Source: Armatimonadota bacterium (lineage in GTDB: Bacteria > Armatimonadota > Zipacnadia > Zipacnadales > UBA11051). From it: a stretch of DNA of 51,984 nt. The position numbers and the translations under genes are program-made. The notes beneath the pieces are model-generated. The model was not told the DNA's origin. It saw only the letters and a list, made by a program, of their open reading frames with translations, and made no database searches. Location: NCBI GenBank assembly GCA_013178155.1, contig JABLXH010000032.1, forward strand, positions 1 through 51,984, in the 5' to 3' direction. Below are positions 10,101 through 17,845 of this stretch, one piece after another; the first letter of the stretch is position 1; each line of letters starts with the position of its first letter.

Positions 10101-10395
10101 GGGCCTCCTGCCAGCGGTCATGGACGTAGTACTCACGCTCGATGGTCGTCGAGTACATCAGGTCCCAAAAGAAGCGTTCCGGCTTCTCTCGGCAGCCAGC
10201 TACGGTCAGGCTCGTATAGGAGCCGATGGTACGGTTGAGGGCACTGGCAACCTCGCGCTGGCCCCAGTCAGTCATACGGGCCTGCTCGCGCAGCCGGGCG
10301 ATCTCCCCCTGGCTGCGGAGAGTCGGGCCGGTCTTGGCGAGAGCCGGCAGGCACAGGGCGAGGGCTATCAGCGCAAAGCAGGTCTCTTTGGGCAT
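7144..10395 (-). CDS. Secreted heparinase II/III-like polysaccharide lyase
   Basis: The 1083-residue exported protein has the plan of heparinase II/III or alginate lyases: signal peptide MPKETCFALIALALCLPALA, an alpha/alpha-toroid (about 150-460) with LGNHG at 306-310 and an ESPSYNT tyrosine motif near 364-370, then a beta-sandwich starting with HGHNDPLTIGLF at 538-549 and LLPGIGYP. These His, Asn and Tyr positions correspond to residues used for beta-elimination of uronic-acid polymers. ATG 10395 has AAGGAG 9 bases upstream; the longer frame to 11241 is antisense to the neighbouring URO-D gene and is rejected. It heads the minus run that contains the sialidase and Gfo/Idh genes. Substrate unknown. 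Confidence 0.82.
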   Translation of the reverse strand: MPKETCFALIALALCLPALAKTGPTLRSQGEIARLREQARMTDWGQREVASALNRTIGSYTSLTVAGCREKPERFFWDLMYSTTIEREYYVHDRWQEARGCPVHGTAIFSGGGQLGAWKFDHDHHPWKLQCPVGGEFYPSNDFASGDMTSGDYPDDGSGWEHDGQRYYFIQVYAHYLYLGLIRPALNNLAHAYELTGDPELGRRGAILLCKIAQEWPNSTTKRDRTYHPGYGEGSGMITDCDWSPGDFDGLVAAYDRLYTAFDDPQCLAFLRTVHPEFQVSTDVHNYVENELIRAGAQACMDRVILGNHGAAELAMTRAALVLDDYSDQHPNSKDMLHWVYYTAPGQVRYLAANLLLKDGGTTESPSYNTARLAFIPLLRLVERLRALHPEEVPASLYPSLFQDPKFRAMFHYFTDMVCIEKHLPVIGDMGGGTPNKPVQTSALNYGYLGSTALEAFALTGDPKFAQVAYYGRSLPAGPGFDVDEALVARAKEAAVAAGPHIARQSQVMDGYKLAFLREGTGDNQRTLWSFYGSPLTHGHNDPLTIGLFAKGLDLLPGIGYPQSWKDAGVWESHILTANTVCVDQGGSAGYEGDMLGFTTTPVAQWMQLQKAGVAPGVGRYRRTLVTVKVDGTDGYAVDLFEVRGGGEHHLSYHGPQAVVTTVGLDLQTQEGGTLAGPEVEFSQTYTDAAGRQRRDPFCQLTGVQRARPTSPWAVDYACGDERDVHLRLHGLPEAGDEVILADGRGATHPEAYTVKFVLTHRQGTAPLHSRFLAVLEPYEGRPFVQRAERLALPGETGAVALRVTTDAGSDLIILSDDPTRQVQLPGGGRFAGRLLVLRLRDGQVRAVAMVGASGYQDAQLRLDPTEAMATGAITAVDRVRQTVDVDWACPEPQALVGRTVRFYNDRHTCAYMVTAATPIGAGTRVTLNTSSLVGEGAMTGADDYVIHNSAAFFYGGLDVDADGTRRPTYRLYSGATLENEDGSATFPVEGITGGGYWGSAGDVYVDRALAPGATADALRGALRDADGDGLAGFRIYDYGVGDRFEMPHVVCFELAGVPGADTQARLLNLQTTTEVQLALPER

Positions 10396-10548
10396 CCGAT
10401 AGAGCTCCTTGAAACGGCTGGCCGCGGCACAGAGCCGATGAGTTCGCCCGGCAAGGGCCGAGGCCCTGCCGCCCTTTGCGGGGTAGGTCCATACCGCGGC
10501 CGTGGCGAATCCCTCTGCCGTCGCTACTGCACGAACTGGAGGCCTCCC
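10396..10548. promoter_or_regulatory. Divergent promoter region with a GC hairpin
   Basis: This 153-bp gap separates the divergent heparinase-like and URO-D genes and must hold both promoters. I see no convincing -35/-10 pair. It contains a near-perfect hairpin, GGCAAGGGCC-GA-GGCCCTGCC, at about 10451-10471, with one bulged A. Confidence 0.4.
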
Positions 10549-11556
10549 ATGACCCACCAGGAACGCGTGATTGCCGCCTTGCGGCATGAGCAGCCCGACC
10601 GCTGCCCCTATGCCATGGGTTTGACCCAGAAGGCCCATGCTGCCATGGTTGCCCACTATGGCAACGACGACTACCTCAAGCTCATTGACAACTCCATCCA
10701 CGGTGTCGCCGCCAATCCCGGTCCCAGGGACATGTGGCTCTCTGCAGACATCTGGCAGGATGAGTTCGGTGTGCAGTGGGACCGCTCCATTGACCGCGAC
10801 ATCGGCAACGTCTGCAACTGCGTCATTCCCGAGCGCAATCTCGACCGTCTGGACCTGCCTGACCCCCTTGCTCCGGAGAAGTTCGCAGGCTTCGCGGAAC
10901 AGGTGGCCGCCGGACGGGCCGCCGGCAAGTTCATCCAGTTCGGGATCGGCTTTTCGCTCTTCGAGCGAGCGTGGACCATGAGGGGCATGGAGAACCTGTT
11001 TCTGGACATGGTCGAGGCCCCCAGTTTCGTGGACGAGCTCCTGGACGCCATCTGCGACTACAACGTCACCCTCGTCAACCAGGCGGTTACCTACGACATT
11101 GACGAGGTGCACTTCGGCGACGACTGGGGCTCCCAGCGCGGCCTGCTCATGGGTCCGAAGCTCTGGGAGCGCTTCCTCAAGCCGCGGCTGGCCCGCATGT
11201 ACGGGGCAGCCAAAGCGGCCGGCAAGTTCGTCAGCATCCACTCGTGCGGCAAGGTCCAGGAGTTATTCCCGCAGCTCATCGAGATCGGGCTGGATTGCTT
11301 CAACCCCTTCCAGCCGGAAGTCATGGACCCGTACGAGATGAAGAAGCTGCACGGCGACCGCCTCAGCTTCTGGGGTGGTGTCAGCACCCAGAAGCTCCTG
11401 CCTTACGGAACGCCCGACGAAGTGCGGGCGGAGGTCAGACGCCTGATCGCCGAGGTGGGCAAGTCTGGTGGCTACATTCTGGCCCCGGCCCACGCCATCC
11501 CCGGCGACGCCAGGCCCGAGAACATCATGGCGCTGATCGAAGCGGCGAACGAGTAG
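10549..11556 (+). CDS. Uroporphyrinogen decarboxylase-family protein (MtaA/CmuA-like), copy 2
   Basis: This is a 335-residue URO-D-superfamily TIM barrel. It starts MTHQERVIAALRHEQPDRCPY, the standard N-terminus of the methyltransferase-like branch, and carries HSCGKVQELFPQLIEIG at 231-247, where H231 and C233 form the expected H-x-C metal site, then the LSFWGGVSTQ and GGYILAPAHAIPGDARPENI blocks. GGAGG precedes ATG 10549; the open frame extends much further upstream but only through the promoter region and antisense of the lyase. It is followed by a GH42-like enzyme and a TIM-barrel isomerase, so it probably belongs to a carbohydrate or methylated-sugar unit. Confidence 0.88.
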   Translation: MTHQERVIAALRHEQPDRCPYAMGLTQKAHAAMVAHYGNDDYLKLIDNSIHGVAANPGPRDMWLSADIWQDEFGVQWDRSIDRDIGNVCNCVIPERNLDRLDLPDPLAPEKFAGFAEQVAAGRAAGKFIQFGIGFSLFERAWTMRGMENLFLDMVEAPSFVDELLDAICDYNVTLVNQAVTYDIDEVHFGDDWGSQRGLLMGPKLWERFLKPRLARMYGAAKAAGKFVSIHSCGKVQELFPQLIEIGLDCFNPFQPEVMDPYEMKKLHGDRLSFWGGVSTQKLLPYGTPDEVRAEVRRLIAEVGKSGGYILAPAHAIPGDARPENIMALIEAANE

Positions 11557-11611
11557 GGATGGGAGGGATGGGGGAACGGGCATCAGGCAATGGGGAAGTC
11601 GGAAAGGCGCC

Positions 11612-11638
11612 GGGGTCGGAGACCCCTCCCACCAAGGC
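11612..11638 (+). repeat. Short hairpin repeat, copy 1
   Basis: GGGGTC-GGA-GACCCC is a perfect 6-bp hairpin followed by TCCCACCAAGG. Related copies occur at 13627-13656 and, on the other strand, at 45074-45098. The shared core is G(3-4)TCGGAGACCCCTCCCAC. Confidence 0.6.
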
Positions 11639-11662
11639 CAAAGAGGCATACGGAGGCGTGAC

Positions 11663-13621
11663 ATGGAGACACTCATGGTTGCACTCATCATTGGCCTCAC
11701 GCTATGCCTGGCGGTGGGGGCCGATGCCGCGGGGGTGACAGAGGCGCGGGTGGAGGCGAGCAATGGGGTGCCGCGGCTGCTGCTGGATGGGCAGGTGACC
11801 GTGCCCTTCATCTTCTTTTACAACACCGATATCGGCGGGCCGGAGCGGGAGTATCTCCTGCGGGGGCAGATGGAGGTAGCCATGGCCGGGCGTTGCCACA
11901 TCTACTCCCTGCCCCTGCGCGTACCGCGCCTGCCGGGCACGAACGACCCCAACTTCGCCTGGCCCGAGGGGCTCCTGGACCGCTTCATTGCCATCGACCC
12001 CGAGGCGCTGTTTCTGGTGCGCATCTATCCGGGGCCGGACCGGGGCTGGAAGCTGTGGGCGGATGTCTCGCCTGGGGAACTGGCCACCTACGCCGACGGT
12101 TCCACCGGCAACATGTCCCTGGCCTCGACGGTGTACCTGCACCACTTCGAGGCCGACCTGCGGGCCATCGTGCGACACTTCGAGAGCAGCCCCTACGGCC
12201 CGCGCATCATCGCCTATCAGCCCGGCGGGCCCGAGCATGAGATGTTTGGCGACCAGTACCGTGAGAAGGGCCCGGACGTCAGCCCGGCCAACACCGCGCG
12301 CTTCCGTCGCTGGCTGGCGGCGCGGTACGGCAGCGACGCCGCGCTGCAGGCGGCCTGGCACCAGCCGGCGGTGACGCTGGCGACGGCGGAGATTCCCCGG
12401 CCCGAGCCGGGGCGGTTCCCCATGCGCGGCGACGACCGGCCCATGCAGGTCTTCTACGACCTGCCGGGCCAGCGCAACTGGGTGGACTTCTCGGACTACA
12501 GCAACGACCTGGCGGCGGAGTGCATCATGGACTGGGCGCGGGCCATCAAGGAGGAAAGCGGGCGGCGCAAGCTGTCGGCGTTCTTCTACGGCTACACCAT
12601 GGAACTGCCCGGGAGCTTCAGCGGGCACTACGCGGTGCAGCGGGTGCTGGACTGCCCGGACGTGGACATTCTGGCCGGACCATGGTCGTACATGGACCGG
12701 CGGGGCGAGAGTCCGACCAGCTTCATGTCGCTGGTAGACACCATCGCCGCCCACGGTAAGCTGTGGTTCAGCGAGGATGACAGCCGCACGAACCTGCTGG
12801 AGCGCCAGTACCTGGGTGAGGGCTGGGAGACCGGGTTCAATGGGCCCATCACCACGGCGGACCTGGACGAGACGCTGACGGTCATCCAGCGCAACTGGAC
12901 GGCCATCCAGACCCACCGCGCGGGGACCTGGTGGATGGACCTGCTGGCCGCCGGGGCCTTCAACCACCCGGCGCTGGGCGAGCTGCTGAAACGCAATGTG
13001 GAGAGCTACGCCGCGGAGCTGGCCCAGCCCACGCCCTTCCGGCCCGAAGTCGCGGTCATCGTGGATGAGCGGTCGAAGGAGTACGTGCGCAGTGACTGGG
13101 AGGTCCATTCCTGGACCATGATGCTGATGCGCCACCACATGGGCAAGCTCGGCCGCAGCGTGGGCTGGTATTCGCTGGCCGACTTCGTGACGGGCGTCGT
13201 GCCGCCGTGTGGGACGTACCTCTTCGCCAATGCCTTCGTGGTGGACGATGACCAGCGGGAAGCCATCCTGCAGCGACTGCGCGGTGAGCAGGCGCAGGCG
13301 GTGTGGGTCTACGCCCCTGGCTACCTGGGGCTCGAGGGTGCGAATGCGCGCCGCGTTGGTACGCTGACCGGTATCGCTGTGGAGGAGAGTCCCGGTGCGC
13401 AGGGAAGCACCGGGGAGGGCCTGCTGGCGGGGCTGAGCTGGGGCGCGGAGGCGGAGGTGCGACCACGGCTGGTGGTACGCGACGGCCAGGCCGAGGTGCT
13501 GGGGCGCTTCCGGGACGGCGAGGTGTCCACGGCGCGCACGCGGGCGGCGGGCTATGACAGCATCTACCTGGGGGACATGCTGCTGTCGCAAGGGGTGCTG
13601 GCGCGGGTGTGCGGGCGGTAG
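11663..13621 (+). CDS. Secreted GH42-like beta-galactosidase-fold glycosidase
   Basis: The 652-residue protein has a signal peptide (METLMVALIIGLTLCLAVGADA) and a GH42-like TIM barrel. Likely catalytic residues are the acid/base Glu in PGGPEHEMFGD (E191 or E193) and the nucleophile Glu in LWFSEDDSRTN (E371). The C-terminal 240 residues resemble the beta-galactosidase trimerisation (class I GATase-like) domain: FRPEVAVIVDERSKEY, then LFANAFVVDDDQREAIL. GGAGG lies 6 bases before the ATG. It is followed by an isomerase-like TIM barrel. The natural substrate cannot be read from sequence; export suggests action on an extracellular oligosaccharide. Confidence 0.8.
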   Translation: METLMVALIIGLTLCLAVGADAAGVTEARVEASNGVPRLLLDGQVTVPFIFFYNTDIGGPEREYLLRGQMEVAMAGRCHIYSLPLRVPRLPGTNDPNFAWPEGLLDRFIAIDPEALFLVRIYPGPDRGWKLWADVSPGELATYADGSTGNMSLASTVYLHHFEADLRAIVRHFESSPYGPRIIAYQPGGPEHEMFGDQYREKGPDVSPANTARFRRWLAARYGSDAALQAAWHQPAVTLATAEIPRPEPGRFPMRGDDRPMQVFYDLPGQRNWVDFSDYSNDLAAECIMDWARAIKEESGRRKLSAFFYGYTMELPGSFSGHYAVQRVLDCPDVDILAGPWSYMDRRGESPTSFMSLVDTIAAHGKLWFSEDDSRTNLLERQYLGEGWETGFNGPITTADLDETLTVIQRNWTAIQTHRAGTWWMDLLAAGAFNHPALGELLKRNVESYAAELAQPTPFRPEVAVIVDERSKEYVRSDWEVHSWTMMLMRHHMGKLGRSVGWYSLADFVTGVVPPCGTYLFANAFVVDDDQREAILQRLRGEQAQAVWVYAPGYLGLEGANARRVGTLTGIAVEESPGAQGSTGEGLLAGLSWGAEAEVRPRLVVRDGQAEVLGRFRDGEVSTARTRAAGYDSIYLGDMLLSQGVLARVCGR

Positions 13622-13626
13622 AGAGA

Positions 13627-13656
13627 GGCAGTCGGGGCCAAAGACCCCTGCCACGG
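13627..13656 (+). repeat. Short hairpin repeat, copy 2
   Basis: GGCAGTCGGGGCCAAAGACCCCTGCC can fold with paired GGCA/TGCC and GGGG/CCCC arms. It is a diverged copy of the 11612 element, again in the short gap between two plus-strand genes and just before the ribosome-binding site of the next gene. Confidence 0.5.
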
Positions 13657-13669
13657 AAAGGAGCCGACC

Positions 13670-14464
13670 ATGAAGGTCTCGATCGCGTCGTATTCGTTTC
13701 ACGGACTGACCGCCGCGGGGATGATGGATGTTTTCGGGTATCTGGAGACCGTGCAGTATCGCTATCGCCTGCAGACCGCCGACCTGTGGAACGGGACGCT
13801 GGGGCCCATCGAGCCCGAGCACCTGGCGAAGGTCAAGCAGCAACTAGTCGAGCGCGAGATGACCCTGGTCAACTACCACGTGGACGGCGTGCATGTCTGG
13901 GAGGATGACCCGGAGGCGCGGGAGCGTAACTACCGCGCGGCCCTGCAGCACCTCGAGGCGGCCACCTATCTCGGCGCCAAGACCGTCCGCATTGACATGG
14001 GCGGCTTGGGTGACACCTTCACCGATGAACAGCTCGAGTTTGTGGCCGACCGCTACCGCGAGTATGCCTGCATCGCCGCGACCAGCGGCTTCAAGGTGGG
14101 ACCCGAGACGCACTGGGGGCCGTCGCTGAACCCGGCGGTGCAGAAGGCCGTGTACGAGGCCGTCTGCCATCCCGCCTACGGTATCCTCCTGCATATCGGC
14201 CACTGGACCGCGGGGCACGAGGAGGAGGGCGATGCCATGGCCGCGCCCTGGGCCATCCACACCCACCTCCCGGCGGCCATCGTCAGCACCTGCCTGGAGG
14301 AGAAGCTGCGGCTGCTGCTGGACGCGGGCTACACGGGTTACTGGGGCGTGGAGCACCATTCGGCCCGCAACGAGTATGCCGAGGTGGAGTGGCAACTGGC
14401 CGAAGTCAAGCGCACGCTGAACCGGCTGGCGGCCGAGTACCCGAGCCTGCGGGGCACCTGCTGA
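13670..14464 (+). CDS. Xylose isomerase-like TIM-barrel protein (sugar phosphate isomerase/epimerase type)
   Basis: This 264-residue AP-endonuclease-2/xylose-isomerase-like TIM barrel covers keto-sugar epimerases and inosose-type enzymes. Features are MKVSIASYSFHG at the start, a QTADLWNG strand, RNYRAALQHLEAATYLGAKTVRI, the GPETHWGPSLNP metal-site strand, HIGHWTAG and GYTGYWGVEHH near the end. Glu and His residues in these strands could bind a divalent metal. AAGGAG stands 7 bases before the ATG. No signal peptide is present, so it is cytoplasmic and probably processes the sugar released by the upstream exported enzyme; that link is inference. Confidence 0.85.
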   Translation: MKVSIASYSFHGLTAAGMMDVFGYLETVQYRYRLQTADLWNGTLGPIEPEHLAKVKQQLVEREMTLVNYHVDGVHVWEDDPEARERNYRAALQHLEAATYLGAKTVRIDMGGLGDTFTDEQLEFVADRYREYACIAATSGFKVGPETHWGPSLNPAVQKAVYEAVCHPAYGILLHIGHWTAGHEEEGDAMAAPWAIHTHLPAAIVSTCLEEKLRLLLDAGYTGYWGVEHHSARNEYAEVEWQLAEVKRTLNRLAAEYPSLRGTC

Positions 14465-14486
14465 ACCCAAAGCGAGGCGAGATCCC

Positions 14487-15467
14487 ATGCAGATTGACCG
14501 CGGGGCTGTGACCCTGAAGTCGGGCGAGGAAGCCCGTATCTATCAGATCGTGGGGCCCGAGCCGGCCTGGCGGGACCGCATCCTGCCCTTCCTGGCGCAC
14601 AAGGGCCCGGCCTTCGGCTACGCCATGGAGACGGCCCTTGACGCCGGCATTGCTGGTCTGCGCACCAACTTCTTCGAGCTCGTGCTGGGCGACACCATTG
14701 TGGGTAACATCACCACCGTGGAGAGCCTCGACCCGCCGGTGGGCATCCTGCAGCACGTGTTCACGCTCCCCGACCAGCGCCGTAAGGGCATCTGTCAGGC
14801 GTTGATGCGGGTGCTATGCGAGGATTTCAGGGCCCGGGGCGGCCGCGCGCTGTACCTGGGAACCGGCTATGACACGCCGCCCTACTGGATCTACCACAGC
14901 TTCGGGTTCAGAGGGCTGGGAGAGACCGGCTACATGCGCTGGGTGCTTGAGGAGGACTTTGACGCCCGCTACTTCGCCTCCGGCGAGGTGACCGTGCGAG
15001 ACAGCGACTGGCCGGACTGGCCGCTGCTGGAGGCGCTATACCTGACGGAGGAGGGCTGGTACCTGCGGAGCCTGCGGTTCGGCGGCTACGGCTTCTGCTC
15101 CTATGAGGGGCCCTACGTGGCTCTGGCGGCCCTGCAACGCGAAGGCGTCGTGCCGCAAAGCAAGGTTCTGGTGAACGCCGGGGGAGCCGTGGTCGGTCAC
15201 GCCATGCTCTCCCCGCAGGACCAGTGGCGGGGCAAGCCCTGGCTGCTGGACTGCTTCGTGCACCCCGCCTGCGAGGACCGCACGGCGGCACTCCTGGGCG
15301 CCATCGAATACCCGGCCGACCGCAAGACACAGTGCTACTGTGACGCCGAGGCGACCGCGCGCATGGCGGCGCTGGATGCGGCCGGTTTCACGCGCGAAGC
15401 GGTGCTGCCGCGCCAGATCGCCCGCGGCGACGAATGGCTGGACGTCATCGTCTACAGCCGGGGTTAG
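14487..15467 (+). CDS. GNAT-fold acetyltransferase-like protein
   Basis: The 326-residue protein has an N-terminal GNAT domain: GDTIVGNITTVESL, then the acetyl-CoA-binding motif A region FTLPDQRRKGICQALMRVL and YLGTGYDTPPYWIYHSFGF. The C-terminal half has a second, more degenerate GNAT-like segment (GGAVVGHAMLSPQ, LLDCFVHPACEDRTAALLGAI, AALDAAGFTREAVLPRQI). The acceptor substrate is unknown. It sits 22 bases behind the TIM-barrel gene and overlaps the end of the convergent GH9 gene by 4 bases, leaving no room for a separate terminator. Confidence 0.8.
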   Translation: MQIDRGAVTLKSGEEARIYQIVGPEPAWRDRILPFLAHKGPAFGYAMETALDAGIAGLRTNFFELVLGDTIVGNITTVESLDPPVGILQHVFTLPDQRRKGICQALMRVLCEDFRARGGRALYLGTGYDTPPYWIYHSFGFRGLGETGYMRWVLEEDFDARYFASGEVTVRDSDWPDWPLLEALYLTEEGWYLRSLRFGGYGFCSYEGPYVALAALQREGVVPQSKVLVNAGGAVVGHAMLSPQDQWRGKPWLLDCFVHPACEDRTAALLGAIEYPADRKTQCYCDAEATARMAALDAAGFTREAVLPRQIARGDEWLDVIVYSRG

Positions 15468-17821
15468 CTGCCTTCGCGGGCGGCCAGGTACCCCCAAACG
15501 TAGCTGTTGGGGCCGAGGTTGGACATCACGGTGAACTCGCAGACCTCCGGATGCAGGAAGATGTCGTAGTAGGCCTCGGTGGTCGGCCAAGCGGTGGGCT
15601 CGGGCGTGCATACCGGCCTGATCAGATCGTTGACCCACTCGACGCCCGGCCGTAACACGTCGCGCGGGCCGAACACGGTGATCCCTGCCGGCGGCGCCTG
15701 ATGACTGATGCGGGCGTCAACGCACAGCGGATGCTGCGGGCTCTCCTGCCCCAGACCGGTGGTGTAGCACAGATTGGCGGGGTTGGCCCCCGCTCCGAAC
15801 TGGCAGGCCTGCAGGATGCCCCGAAGGTATCTCTCCTCGCTGGTCAGGAAGTGCATGCGTACCAGCGCTACGGCCTGGGGAACGGTAAGGCAGCCCCAGC
15901 CGACAGGCACCCACGAGTTGCGCTTCATCCAACCGAAAGCGGTGGCGGTGCCGGTGGCGAGCACGGTGTCTGCCTCCCGCCGCAGTGCCGCCAGGCAGTT
16001 GGCACGCACGTCGGGCCGCGTCATGTTCTCGGACAGCCGCAGGTACACGAAGGGCGCATCCGGCTGATCGTGATGTTCATAGACGAAGAGGTCCACGCCT
16101 GGCTCCTTCAGCGCTGTCGTGGCCAGGAAGAGGTCGTGCCACTTGCTGTCGCCGGTCAGGCGGTACAGCTCCACCGCCGCCAGGTTGCGGGCGTCGTCGA
16201 CAGCATGGGGCAGCTTCTCATAGCCGGTGAGACGGGGAAGCTCTGCCTCAGCCCAGGCCATCGCTCTCAGTGCGCTCTCGCCATACACGGCAGACAGCTC
16301 CGGCTTGCGTTCCTGCAGCCAGGTGGCGGCCCGGGCTGCGACTCCGGCGTAGATGTAGCTGCTCCATGGATCCGGGGCGTAAGCCAGCACCAGCAGTGAC
16401 TCCTGCCAGCTACCCTCGCCAAAGCGCGGGTGCTCGGCCGACTCGATGCCGCCGCGGATGCCGCCCTCGGGCAGTTGCATGCGACGGTAGCAGTCCAGGT
16501 TCCACAGTGCCTCGTTCACCAGGTCGGGCAGGTCATCCCCGCTTTCCGGGATGTTGAGGTCCGCTGCGGCCACGAACTGCGGGAACATGTCGGCCAGCTC
16601 CAACTGCAGCCGCGTGGCCTCCAGGTGCTGGATGCGGCGGTCCCAATCACCGGCGTCGAAGTAGCCTCCCCAGGCGTTGTCCACCACCTCTTTGGTCCGC
16701 CCGGCTACGAGGTTGCCGAAGTTGTCCTTGTCGGTCCCCCGAGCGTTGAGACCGTTGCCGCTATCCATGAGGCTGCAGGTGGAGGCGTAGACCTTCACGC
16801 CGTCGTCAGGGTGGAAACACCGGGGACGACGGTAGGGTGAGTAGGGTGGGCCGATCTCGATGCCACTGCGCTGGGTATAGAAGCTCTTGGCGGAGACCAG
16901 GAAGGCGTCGCGCCAGACGGTGTCCGCGATGGCAAACGGATAGGAGCAGCCGACCTCGGGAAGGCAAAGGCGGTACGTGCCAGGCGTCCGCAGCTCCGAG
17001 AAGTCGGCCCGGTATACGTCTACCAGGTTATAGTTCCGTCTGTAAACGTCCTCGCTTCCATCCGCACCCGCCTTGCTCAGTGCCAGCTCGCCCCGGAAGA
17101 CCTCCTCGCCGGTGCGGTCGTCGAGTACCAGGAAGGGAGCGCCAGCGGCGTACTGGACGCCTCCACCGGTCCCCATCCAGCAGGAGACAAAGCCCTGTTT
17201 TAGGGGGTCATCGGGACGAAAGCCGATGTGGCTGACATGCACCGCTTCGCTGCGAACGCGCCGCGGCTCGTGGGTATATTCGACCGGCGGCAGCAGGTCG
17301 TCGGGGAAGGCTACGGTGTACCGCTTGCCAACCTGCAGGGGAGCCGGCAGCAGCAGATACATCACATGCCGCACGGTGAAGCCGAAGGTCCACACGTCGG
17401 TGCGTACCATATCGGTGGGCTTGCTCTTGCGGTGCACCGCCCTCGGCGTCTGGCCATCGGCATAGGCCGGGTCATCGCCTGAGGAGACGCGGTACCCCGG
17501 CCGGTCCAGTGCCGCGCCATCCAGCGGCGGGCTGACGACGCGGTCAAAGAGCTGTAGCAGCCTGCCGTCGCGCCCCACGCGGGCGCCAATGGCGCGACCG
17601 TCGCGGAGCGTCCAGCTCCAGCCAGTCAGCTCACTGAACTCGCCGCCGGCATCGCCCGCCTGGGCCTCGTAAGGTACCTGGTCGCCAAGCGCCACCTGCC
17701 CCGTGTCTATGGTGATGGCCAGGGTGTCGGGGGCCACCGGCCCCACATGGGTCACCCGGGTCGCGGTGTCGGCGGCGTAGGCGGTGGAGATCACGAGCCC
17801 CGCCACCAGAGCCAGTCGCAT
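15464..17821 (-). CDS. Secreted GH9-like glycosidase with N-terminal Ig-like domain
   Basis: The 785-residue exported protein resembles family 9 cellulase-type enzymes. It has a signal peptide (MRLALVAGLVISTAYAA), an N-terminal region, an Ig-like CelD-N domain at about 192-300 (VHVSHIGFRPDDPLKQGFVS, GTYRLCLPEVG), then an alpha/alpha-barrel. GGYFDAGDWDRR at about 385-396 matches the GH9 catalytic-base motif, and EVCEFTVMSNLGPN near the end matches the catalytic-acid region. Of two in-frame ATGs, 17821 is preferred because AGGAGG is 8 bases away; it is only 2 bases from the ATG at 17827. It follows the DUF4091 gene by 24 bases, so the two form an operon. Exact substrate unknown. Confidence 0.85.
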   Translation of the reverse strand: MRLALVAGLVISTAYAADTATRVTHVGPVAPDTLAITIDTGQVALGDQVPYEAQAGDAGGEFSELTGWSWTLRDGRAIGARVGRDGRLLQLFDRVVSPPLDGAALDRPGYRVSSGDDPAYADGQTPRAVHRKSKPTDMVRTDVWTFGFTVRHVMYLLLPAPLQVGKRYTVAFPDDLLPPVEYTHEPRRVRSEAVHVSHIGFRPDDPLKQGFVSCWMGTGGGVQYAAGAPFLVLDDRTGEEVFRGELALSKAGADGSEDVYRRNYNLVDVYRADFSELRTPGTYRLCLPEVGCSYPFAIADTVWRDAFLVSAKSFYTQRSGIEIGPPYSPYRRPRCFHPDDGVKVYASTCSLMDSGNGLNARGTDKDNFGNLVAGRTKEVVDNAWGGYFDAGDWDRRIQHLEATRLQLELADMFPQFVAAADLNIPESGDDLPDLVNEALWNLDCYRRMQLPEGGIRGGIESAEHPRFGEGSWQESLLVLAYAPDPWSSYIYAGVAARAATWLQERKPELSAVYGESALRAMAWAEAELPRLTGYEKLPHAVDDARNLAAVELYRLTGDSKWHDLFLATTALKEPGVDLFVYEHHDQPDAPFVYLRLSENMTRPDVRANCLAALRREADTVLATGTATAFGWMKRNSWVPVGWGCLTVPQAVALVRMHFLTSEERYLRGILQACQFGAGANPANLCYTTGLGQESPQHPLCVDARISHQAPPAGITVFGPRDVLRPGVEWVNDLIRPVCTPEPTAWPTTEAYYDIFLHPEVCEFTVMSNLGPNSYVWGYLAAREGS

Positions 17822-17845
17822 GTCCATGTCCTCCTGTGGGTCGTG

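Noticed and set aside
10396-11241. Upstream extension of the heparinase-like frame
   Set aside because: The extension is antisense to the URO-D gene; the signal peptide and AAGGAG site fix the start at 10395.
11702-13843. Long minus-strand open frame over the GH42-like gene
   Set aside because: It is antisense to a clear secreted glycosidase and has low-complexity His/Arg/Val-rich translation, typical of GC-rich shadow frames.
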